Assembly (NCBI GenBank): GCA_030145365.1
Contig: JAQYVS010000348.1
Span: 1-20,194, forward strand
From: Desulfofustis sp.
GTDB taxonomy: Bacteria > Desulfobacterota > Desulfobulbia > Desulfobulbales > Desulfocapsaceae
DNA: 20,194 nt
Direction: 5' to 3'
This document shows positions 14,113-20,194 of the stretch, in pieces. The first letter of the stretch is position 1, and every line of letters starts with the position of its first letter. The position numbers and the translations under genes are program-made. The notes below the pieces were generated by a model that saw only the letters and a list, made by a program, of their open reading frames with translations, did not search any database and was not told the origin of the DNA.

Positions 14113-15417
14113 ATGGAATACCGAGAAAAATCGTTTGGACCGATGTGGTTGGCCTGGGCCATGTGGGGGCTGGTGGCCCTTCTGTACTGCATTGGTTATT
14201 TTCAGCGGATGGCGCCTGCTGTTATCGCCGAAGAACTGATGAGTGATTTTCAGTTGGGCGGAGCATTGCTCGGCAATTTATCGGCCACCTATTTTTATTC
14301 CTACGCGGTGATGCAGATTCCCAGCGGCCTGCTGGCGGATTATATTGGTCCACGAAAACTTGCCACCTACGCCTGTACCGGGGCGGCAATCGGAATGCTT
14401 GTTTTTGCTTTTGGCTCGTCATTGTGGCTTGCCTATATAGGAAGATTTCTGGTTGGAGCGTCAGTGGCGGTTGCCTGGGTAACCTGCATGAAACTTGCCG
14501 GTCATTGGTTTCCGGCCAACAGATTTGCAACTGTAACCGGTGTCGCCCTGCTCTTTGGAAATTTTGGCGGAATTTTGGCTGGTGTCCCACTTGCTATTGG
14601 CGTAGATTTACTGGGTTGGAGATCTGCAATGGGAATCAGCGGTTTTATCACGCTATTACTTGCAGTGACCACCTGGCTAGCTCTTAGAGATGATCCACAG
14701 GATTACGGTTTTAAAAGCCATGCCCATTCGGCAGTCCTGAAAAATGGCACTTTACCTGCAGGCCCCGCCCTTAAATCCGTGGCTAGCAAAAAGGATACCT
14801 GGCTGCTCTTTTTTGCAGGCGGTCTTTCCACTGCTCCGGTTCTGGTCTTTGCCGGTCTCTGGGGTGTACCGTACCTGACTCAGGTATATGGTCTGGATAA
14901 ATCACAAGCCGCTTTGATTACCTCCACCATGTTATTATCCTTTGCTTTCAGTGGTCCAATCCTTGGAGCGATTTCGGACCGGCTGCGCAGACGGAAAATA
15001 CCGTATCTGATCGGCACCATATTCACCACCCTGTTCTGGTTCGTGTTCTTATTTGTCAAGCTGCCCCATCTGATGCTTTTTCCACTTCTCGCAGCTATCG
15101 GTTTCACCTCAGGTGCACTGATAATTGGATTTGCTTTTGCCCGTGAAGTTAATCACCCCGGGGCCACCGGGGCGGTAGCCGGTTTCGTCAACATGTCAGT
15201 ATTGGGCGTTGCTGCAATCATGCAGCCGGTGTTGGGGAAAATTCTTGATTCTCACTGGGAGGGTGTATTGGTGAACGGAGCCAGAGTCTATGGTGAGACT
15301 GCCTATTTTTCTGCTTTTATCTGGCTGTTAATCAGCACTGCTCTGTCGGTTGTCATGGTTTTATTTACCAAAGAGAGCTTTTGCAGAATGCGGGTCGATT
15401 TAGACGATACTCAATAG
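14113..15417 (+). CDS. Major facilitator superfamily transporter
   Basis: Twelve-helix secondary transporter. ATG 14113 gives 434 residues; a TTG at 14086 would start only 3 nt after the upstream stop. Neither has a strong ribosome site, so the start is uncertain. MFS signatures are visible: GLLADYIGPRKL in the first half (loop 2-3 motif), ISDRLRRRKIPYLIG after helix 8, and the GNFGGILAGVPLA helix-5 region. The N-terminal CIGYFQRMAPAVIAEELM resembles the ACS/nitrate-like branch that moves organic anions, but the substrate is not predictable. It is probably cotranscribed with the chelatase-like gene. Its last 18 nt overlap the convergent TauE/SafE gene. Confidence 0.85.
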   Translation: MEYREKSFGPMWLAWAMWGLVALLYCIGYFQRMAPAVIAEELMSDFQLGGALLGNLSATYFYSYAVMQIPSGLLADYIGPRKLATYACTGAAIGMLVFAFGSSLWLAYIGRFLVGASVAVAWVTCMKLAGHWFPANRFATVTGVALLFGNFGGILAGVPLAIGVDLLGWRSAMGISGFITLLLAVTTWLALRDDPQDYGFKSHAHSAVLKNGTLPAGPALKSVASKKDTWLLFFAGGLSTAPVLVFAGLWGVPYLTQVYGLDKSQAALITSTMLLSFAFSGPILGAISDRLRRRKIPYLIGTIFTTLFWFVFLFVKLPHLMLFPLLAAIGFTSGALIIGFAFAREVNHPGATGAVAGFVNMSVLGVAAIMQPVLGKILDSHWEGVLVNGARVYGETAYFSAFIWLLISTALSVVMVLFTKESFCRMRVDLDDTQ

Positions 15418-16197
15418 CATTTTGGTACCGACAACCATCAGGAGCACAGCAAATATCTTTTTTAATTTATCCACCGGCAGGCTGTGGGCAAGTTTGACGC
15501 CGAGCGGAGCTGTAAGGACGCTGATTGCTGCAATTCCCAGTAGTGCGGGGGTATAGACATAGCCGATGGAATACTCAGGCAGATTTGGCACTCCCCAGCC
15601 ATTGAATACATAACCAATCGTTCCGGCTATGGCTATTGGCAGTCCGATGGCCGCAGAAGTTCCAATGGCGTGATGAACGACGACGTTACACCAGACCATA
15701 AACGGAACCGATAATGTTCCCCCCCCTATTCCGACAAGACTGGAAACAAAGCCGATGACATTTCCCGCCGCAAACATTCCAGGCAGTCCGGGCAATTCCC
15801 GTGAAGCTTTGGGTTTTTTGTTGGTCAGTATCTGGATTGCGACAAAATAGAGGAAGATTACGAAGAAAATCTTCAATACTTCGGTTGACAGAATTGATGC
15901 AAAACAAGAACCGAGAAAAGTTCCGGTAAATATACCGATGACAATCCGTTTGACTGTGGTCCAGTGTACCGCCCCCCGCTTGTGGTGGGCCATAAATGAA
16001 GAGATCGAGGTAAACATGATACTGGCAAGGGAGGTCCCCAGTGCCAGGTGCATCGTGATGTCAGGAGAAACGCCTTGCAGGCCGAAGGCAAATACCAGTA
16101 TTTGTACGATGACCAATCCACCCCCGACACCAAGCAGTCCAGCAAGAACACCAACAACTGCACCAACACAGCCGTACATAAGAAACATGGAGAGCAT
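15400..16197 (-). CDS. TauE/SafE-family membrane permease
   Basis: Membrane protein of 265 residues in two homologous halves, each with the family's glycine motif: GLLGVGGGLVIVQ near the N-terminus and SLVGIGGGTLSVPF in the middle. About eight helices are visible. Members export sulfite, sulfonates or sulfoacetate or take up related anions; here the substrate is unknown. ATG 16197 is used; a second ATG at 16188 is nearly as plausible because no strong ribosome site separates them. It follows the formyltransferase gene by 28 nt on the same strand, so both probably share the promoter at 17200-17228. Confidence 0.87.
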   Translation of the reverse strand: MLSMFLMYGCVGAVVGVLAGLLGVGGGLVIVQILVFAFGLQGVSPDITMHLALGTSLASIMFTSISSFMAHHKRGAVHWTTVKRIVIGIFTGTFLGSCFASILSTEVLKIFFVIFLYFVAIQILTNKKPKASRELPGLPGMFAAGNVIGFVSSLVGIGGGTLSVPFMVWCNVVVHHAIGTSAAIGLPIAIAGTIGYVFNGWGVPNLPEYSIGYVYTPALLGIAAISVLTAPLGVKLAHSLPVDKLKKIFAVLLMVVGTKMLLSIV

Positions 16198-16225
16198 GGG
16201 ACAAAGATCCTGTCAGTTGGGGTGA

Positions 16226-17143
16226 TCAAGTACCGAACTGGTCACCAATTTTCAGTTCGATCTGTTGAGCGAAAGCAAGAGCAGGCTGTTTTTTCTGACC
16301 CGTGATTTGAGCAGAATAGACAGTGATTGAACCATCCCCGGTTGCAATACTAAAGGAATCTTCATCCATTGCCATCACCATTCCGGGGGAACCGTATTCC
16401 TTACCTGATGCTGCGTCAAACAAATTGCAGGACTTTTCTTTAAGTGAGGTCACTGCACCCGGGCTTGGATTGGCTCCACGGATAAGATTATATATTTGTC
16501 CGGTGGACTGTGACCAATCTATACCAGTATCTTTGCTTGTGATCACCGGTTGAAACGAGGCTTTTGCTTCATCCTGAACCAGTGTTTGAGCATTGTCTTC
16601 ACGGATTAAGCGAACCGCCTTGGCAAGCATTTTTATGCCCAATGGATACAGTTTCTCAAAATAGACGGACTTAACCGTATCGTCGGGACCGATCTCAACT
16701 TTTTCCTGTAACACTATTGGGCCGGTATCGACACCCGCGTCTATGAAATGAATCGTTACTCCTGTTTCAATTTCTCCGTTAATAATTGCCCAGTTGATAG
16801 CCGATCCGCCTCGATATTTGGGGAGCAGAGAGGGGTGATAGTTGATGCCACCCAGCCGGGCGAGATCGATCATTTCCTGTGGTATAAAAACGGTAACAAA
16901 ACCAAGCACAAGCAGATCTGGCTGTAGTTGCTCAACCCAGGAAATTGCTTCTGGTGTTTTATAATAATTGGCCTGGTAAAGTTTAATCCCGTGCTCCAGC
17001 ACACATTCTTTGACCGGGTTGGGAAATTTTTGATTGGGAACATCTTCGACGGTAATAACACCGACCACATCTTCGCCCTGGGCAAGAAGCGCTTCTAGTG
17101 ATTCCCTGCCAAACGGCGCCTGGCCTATGAATAATATCCTCAT
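16226..17143 (-). CDS. Formyltransferase-family protein (Fmt/ArnA-like fold)
   Basis: Enzyme of the formyl_trans_N family, 305 residues, with a C-terminal domain like that of methionyl-tRNA formyltransferase. The catalytic triad is present: Asn101 and His103 in NYHPSLLPKYRGG, and Asp139 in HFIDAGVDTGPI. The 38-residue Asn-Asp spacing equals that of E. coli Fmt. IRGANPSPGA (221-230) marks the C-terminal domain. The N-terminus lacks the usual Fmt tRNA-site sequence context, and the gene sits with TauE/SafE rather than def, so it is more likely a formyl transfer or hydrolase enzyme on a sugar or small molecule than the housekeeping Fmt; this is not proven. Its start ATG 17143 has a strong AGGGAGGAG just upstream. 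Confidence 0.8.
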   Translation of the reverse strand: MRILFIGQAPFGRESLEALLAQGEDVVGVITVEDVPNQKFPNPVKECVLEHGIKLYQANYYKTPEAISWVEQLQPDLLVLGFVTVFIPQEMIDLARLGGINYHPSLLPKYRGGSAINWAIINGEIETGVTIHFIDAGVDTGPIVLQEKVEIGPDDTVKSVYFEKLYPLGIKMLAKAVRLIREDNAQTLVQDEAKASFQPVITSKDTGIDWSQSTGQIYNLIRGANPSPGAVTSLKEKSCNLFDAASGKEYGSPGMVMAMDEDSFSIATGDGSITVYSAQITGQKKQPALAFAQQIELKIGDQFGT

Positions 17144-17181
17144 ATGCTCCTCCCTCTATACTGCCTTTCTCTCAGAATAAC

Positions 17182-17214
17182 AAAAACCCCGACAGAAGGA
17201 TTATACCGCCGGGG
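17182..17214 (-). terminator. Intrinsic terminator of the right-hand TRAP operon
   Basis: On the - strand CCCCG (17214-17210) pairs with CGGGG (17191-17187), followed by TTTTT (17186-17182). The loop is 18 nt. It lies 56 nt after the dctM stop and before the formyltransferase gene. Confidence 0.7.
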
Positions 17215-17228
17215 CTTGGTTATGTCAT
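17200..17228 (-). promoter_or_regulatory. Consensus-like promoter of the formyltransferase-TauE pair, inside the terminator
   Basis: On the - strand ATGACA (17228-17223), 17-nt spacer, TATAAT (17205-17200): 5 of 6 and 6 of 6 matches with ideal spacing. The -10 box is in the loop of the terminator hairpin, and initiation would fall around 17193, in or next to the 3' arm. Confidence 0.6.
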
Positions 17229-17269
17229 CATAATGGTGCGTTATCAGTTTACTGCAATATCAATACCCC

Positions 17270-18814
17270 TTAACCATAAATAAGATTCGGGAAATAGGTA
17301 ATAATTGCCGGGAATATTACGCATGCGGCAAGGCCGATACATTGCATGATCAGAAATACAATGGCTGCCTTGAATATGGTGCCCATCTGGATATGCGGTG
17401 GCGTAACGCCACGGATATAAAACAGCGCATAGCCGAACGGCGGGCTTAGAAAAGACATCTGCATGTTGATGATGTACAAAACGCCGAACCATAATGCGAC
17501 GTCACCAGCGGCTGGTCCGGGCAGTCCGAACAAACCGGGGAAGGTGAGCGATTTGACGATTGGCACAAAAATCGGTACTGCAAGTAGCAAGATACCGACC
17601 CAGTCCAGGAACATACCGAGGACGACCAGCAGAAACATCATCAGAAAGAGGATCCCGTACGGTCCAAGACCAAGTCCAAGCATTGTGTCGGTGATAAAGG
17701 CCTGGCCGCCTTGCAGGATATAAAAACCGACGAACACCGAGGCACCGAACATGATCCAAAGAACCATAGTTGAGGCGCGCAGGGTTGTCAGGGATGCTTC
17801 TTTTAGAACCAGTAGGGAGAATTTTTTCTGGATGATGGCCACAATAACCGATCCACAGGAACCAATTCCGGCTGCTTCAACCGGAGTGGCTATACCGCCG
17901 AATAGCAGGCCCAGGACAAGAAAAACTAGGAATAGCGGAGCGATCAAACCTTTGAGCAGTTTGATTTTTTCCCACAAGCTGATGAGTTCTTCTTTCGGCA
18001 GCGCCGGGCACAGGTTCGGATTCAGGTATGAACGAAGTAGAACATAAGAAACGTACATGCCGGAAAGCATCAGACCTGGAATAAACGAACCCATATAGAG
18101 TTCACCGACGGACTGCTGGGCTACAACCGCATAGAGGATAGCCAGGATCGATGGCGGTATCAGGATTCCGAGGGTACCGCCGGCCATAATTGAGCCAAGC
18201 GCAATTTTCTCGTCATAGTTCCGGGAAAGCATGGCCGGCAGGGCCAAGATTCCCATGGTTACAACTGCGGCGCCGATAACGCCGACCATAGCAGCAAGGA
18301 TGGTCGAGGCAACAATTGTGGCTGCTGCCAGCCCGCCGCGGAGGCCCCCCATCCATTTGTAAACTACGGCGAACATCTCCTCGATGATACCGGCCTTCTC
18401 AAGCATGGCCGCCATAAAGATAAACAGCGGGATGGCAGACAGATCGGAGTTCGTCATCATCGGAAAGATACGACTTGGCAGGATATTGAGCATCGCCTGG
18501 TCGCCGACCATATAGATGAAAACGCAGCCAAGGCCACCGGTAACAAAGGCCAGCGGTAGACCGGCCATGAGGAATATGACGAGGCTGCCAAACATGATCC
18601 AGGTCAGCGTCGATATATCATACCCGGCAAGGATTCCAGCCGTCCTGAACAGGAAGTAATCATCGCCATACGGGTCGTAGAAAAAGATATTGATCATCTC
18701 GACCAGGACAGCAAAGCCCAGGGCCAGAGTTGCACCGTAGACGACAATACTCCAGAAGAGCCCACCTTTCTTGTAGCTCGTTTTGTCAGTATTAGTGTTC
18801 ATTGCAGCTTCCAT
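17270..18814 (-). CDS. dctM: TRAP transporter large permease subunit (DctM), second system
   Basis: Large TRAP membrane subunit of 514 residues, about 80 longer than typical. The extra length is at the N-terminus, where an additional hydrophobic helix (SIVVYGATLALGFAVLVEMI) and a loop rich in Asp and Tyr (FFYDPYGDDYFLF) precede the standard core starting near LTWIMFGSLVIFLMAGLPLAF. The family motif GGTLGILIPPSILAILYA and FGGIATPVEAAGIGSCGS are clear. The start ATG 18814 lies two bases after the dctQ stop, with AGGAG in the end of dctQ. It forms an operon with the dctQ and dctP upstream and is closed by the terminator at 17182-17214. Confidence 0.92.
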   Translation of the reverse strand: MEAAMNTNTDKTSYKKGGLFWSIVVYGATLALGFAVLVEMINIFFYDPYGDDYFLFRTAGILAGYDISTLTWIMFGSLVIFLMAGLPLAFVTGGLGCVFIYMVGDQAMLNILPSRIFPMMTNSDLSAIPLFIFMAAMLEKAGIIEEMFAVVYKWMGGLRGGLAAATIVASTILAAMVGVIGAAVVTMGILALPAMLSRNYDEKIALGSIMAGGTLGILIPPSILAILYAVVAQQSVGELYMGSFIPGLMLSGMYVSYVLLRSYLNPNLCPALPKEELISLWEKIKLLKGLIAPLFLVFLVLGLLFGGIATPVEAAGIGSCGSVIVAIIQKKFSLLVLKEASLTTLRASTMVLWIMFGASVFVGFYILQGGQAFITDTMLGLGLGPYGILFLMMFLLVVLGMFLDWVGILLLAVPIFVPIVKSLTFPGLFGLPGPAAGDVALWFGVLYIINMQMSFLSPPFGYALFYIRGVTPPHIQMGTIFKAAIVFLIMQCIGLAACVIFPAIITYFPNLIYG

Positions 18815-18816
18815 GA

Positions 18817-19494
18817 TTATGCACTCCTGCCCAGATGATTGAATCGTTTAATATCCTTGTACAGCTTCGATATGGCCGCAAGAGTAATCAGTATGCCACC
18901 TAAAAGCATCATTGCCTTGACCGGATAATACTGGATCTGCCAGGTTTCCATTGTGCGTTCGCGCATGCCAATGGAATCCATCATAAACCCATATGAGGTG
19001 CCCATCAGGACTATAAAGAAAACAAAGGAAAAAACGGAAGTAAAGATGTCCAAGCCGTATTGGCCGCGCTTAGGGAACTTGTTGTAAATGATATCTACCG
19101 CGACGTGAGAACCGTGCAGATATGCATAGGCACCGGCCAGCAGGTACTGCATGCCGAAGAGCAGAAAGGATGATTCATGTACCCAGATGGTTGGTTTGTT
19201 GAATATATAGCGGGCAATAACCTCAAAGGCATAGAAAACAACAGCAGTAATAGTCCAGAAGGCGACAAACTGTCCGGTATGTTCAGATATCCAGTCGAAG
19301 AGTCTAATTATCTTGTTGCTCGATACTTCAACTTCCCTATGCTCCGTTGAATTCGGCAGCGTGCCATCTTTTTCAAATTGTTTTCTTTCAAGATAATAAC
19401 AAACTGCTATCATGGCGATGGGCATGAGGGCCAGCCAGCCCCAATAGAACCAGTGGGGAAGGACAACGCCAAAATCTATCTTTTCTGTGTTCAT
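18817..19494 (-). CDS. dctQ: TRAP transporter small permease subunit (DctQ), second system
   Basis: Small TRAP membrane subunit, 225 residues from ATG 19494 (MNTEKIDFG). A TTG three codons upstream (19503) is also possible; GGGAG lies 12 nt before the ATG but only 3 nt before the TTG, so I prefer the ATG. The N-terminus has an extra helix (WFYWGWLALMPIAMIAVCYYL), followed by the four-helix DctQ core: FWTITAVVFYAFEVIARYIF, SSFLLFGMQYLLAGAYAYLHGSHVAVD, FTSVFSFVFFIVLMGTSYG and VKAMMLLGGILITLAAISKL. HGSHVAVDI corresponds to the NAHVRGDF segment of the other DctQ. It follows a strong hairpin after dctP. Confidence 0.87.
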   Translation of the reverse strand: MNTEKIDFGVVLPHWFYWGWLALMPIAMIAVCYYLERKQFEKDGTLPNSTEHREVEVSSNKIIRLFDWISEHTGQFVAFWTITAVVFYAFEVIARYIFNKPTIWVHESSFLLFGMQYLLAGAYAYLHGSHVAVDIIYNKFPKRGQYGLDIFTSVFSFVFFIVLMGTSYGFMMDSIGMRERTMETWQIQYYPVKAMMLLGGILITLAAISKLYKDIKRFNHLGRSA

Positions 19495-19528
19495 TTTAGA
19501 CAAACTCCCTTCCGATAATCAGGTATGA

Positions 19529-19556
19529 AAAACGGAGGTCCAAGGACCTCCGTTTT
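19529..19556 (-). terminator. Strong hairpin between dctP and dctQ of the second TRAP system
   Basis: AAAACGGAGGTCC (19529-19541) and its perfect complement GGACCTCCGTTTT (19544-19556) form a 13-bp stem with a 2-nt loop, flanked by A or T runs on both sides, so it looks like an intrinsic terminator in either direction. Lying within the operon, it would stop most transcripts after the receptor gene and let a fraction through to dctQM. Confidence 0.8.
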
Positions 19557-19590
19557 AATTAAAAAATGCTGTAACTATTCTGTTTAAAGA

Positions 19591-20194
19591 TTACAAGGAA
19601 TACCCCTTGATATCTTCAGGGGTAAGATATCCCATGAGATCATTCAACATGAAATCGATCTGTAGCTTCAGTACTTCAGCTGCTTCCGGACTTTTCTTTG
19701 CCCAGTTGAACCAGATCGGAATAGCTTTCTTTCGAAATTGATCGACATCATCCGCGCTCATGCGATTTACAACACTGCCGGCTTCTTTAAACTTGGCCAG
19801 TGCTTCAACATTGCGTTTCTGGATTCCCAGGTAATGTAAACTGGAGAAGACTTTGACCTGCTCTTCAACCAAGGACTGCATTTCCGGAGAAAGTCTCTTC
19901 CATGCACCCATGTTACAGGTGACCTCCATAAGGTCAACCGGTTGATAGATTGACATCAGGCCTGGAGGGCCAAACAGGATATACTTGGTAACCTGGGCAA
20001 AACCGAGATCCCAGTTAACGGCTGGCCCAACATAGTCAGCAGCATCAATCGTTCCCTTTTCAAGGGCTGGGAAGATGTCTGAGCCCGGCAGGGAAACCGT
20101 GGAGGCGCCGAATGACTGGAACACCTCGGCCACCATGCCGCCGGGAACACGCAGTTTCATACCTTTAAAGTCGGCAACTGAGTTCACCGGTTTT
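19591..20194 (-). CDS. dctP: TRAP transporter substrate-binding protein (DctP), partial
   Basis: C-terminal part (about 201 codons) of a periplasmic TRAP receptor; the gene continues past the right edge, so the signal peptide and first domain are not seen. The visible part begins at KPVNSVADFKGMKLRVPGG, whose LR(V)P Arg is the usual carboxylate-binding residue. It continues with LPGSDIFPALEKGTIDAADYVGPAVNWDLGFAQ, typical of the 2-oxoacid/TakP-like DctP branch. It ends with MGYLTPEDIKGYSL. It has the same overall pattern as the receptor at the left edge of the window but is clearly diverged from it, so the two systems probably take different ligands. Confidence 0.9.
   Translation of the reverse strand, partial: KPVNSVADFKGMKLRVPGGMVAEVFQSFGASTVSLPGSDIFPALEKGTIDAADYVGPAVNWDLGFAQVTKYILFGPPGLMSIYQPVDLMEVTCNMGAWKRLSPEMQSLVEEQVKVFSSLHYLGIQKRNVEALAKFKEAGSVVNRMSADDVDQFRKKAIPIWFNWAKKSPEAAEVLKLQIDFMLNDLMGYLTPEDIKGYSL

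Noticed and set aside
1..20194. CRISPR array, phage or defence island
   Set aside because: No regularly spaced repeats, integrases, transposases or known defence genes are visible; the window is metabolic and transport genes.

Overview
The window is a chromosomal segment of a Gram-negative bacterium with moderate GC. Its gene mix is two DctPQM-type TRAP uptake systems, a Tat-type binding-protein signal, a DUF302 protein, a two-part metal-chelatase-like ATPase/VWA protein and TauE/SafE. This fits an anaerobic marine or sediment proteobacterium or Desulfobacterota (sulfate-reducer relative). That is an inference from gene content; there is no rRNA or other marker here.

Left block (1-5857, + strand): a catabolic operon. 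It encodes a TRAP transporter (binding protein, small and large membrane subunits), an amidase with the Lys-cisSer-Ser triad spaced exactly as in malonamidase E2, a 56-residue two-helix membrane protein, and a glyoxylate/hydroxypyruvate-reductase-type D-2-hydroxyacid dehydrogenase. Convergent with it (5883-8197, - strand) is a two-gene operon encoding an APH-fold kinase and a divergent enolase paralogue. This operon faces a LacI-family regulator (8309-9334) across a 111-bp control region holding a perfect 14-bp palindrome just downstream of a good sigma70-like promoter. Read together, these genes suggest import of a small carboxylate or amide, hydrolysis, reduction to a 2-hydroxyacid, phosphorylation, and dehydration by the enolase-like enzyme. 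The model is hypothetical. The enolase keeps its metal ligands and general base but carries Ala for the PEP-binding His and Asp for a conserved Glu.

Middle block (9335-12058): lower gene density. It holds a zinc-type ADH-like quinone oxidoreductase (- strand), a secreted DUF302 protein (+ strand), and three intergenic stretches of 350-470 bp with inverted repeats, a terminator-like hairpin and candidate promoters.

Right-middle block (12059-15417, + strand): a ChlI/BchI-like AAA+ ATPase whose reading frame ends just after a run of ten A residues. The following ChlD/BchD-like VWA domain lies in the -1 frame with no credible start of its own, so the two halves probably form one frameshifted (or mis-sequenced) 674-residue protein. 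An MFS transporter follows.

Right block (15400-20194, - strand): TauE/SafE permease and a formyltransferase-family enzyme. The apparent promoter of the latter pair sits inside the terminator of a second dctPQM TRAP operon. That operon has a 13-bp perfect hairpin between its binding-protein and membrane genes; its binding-protein gene runs off the right edge.
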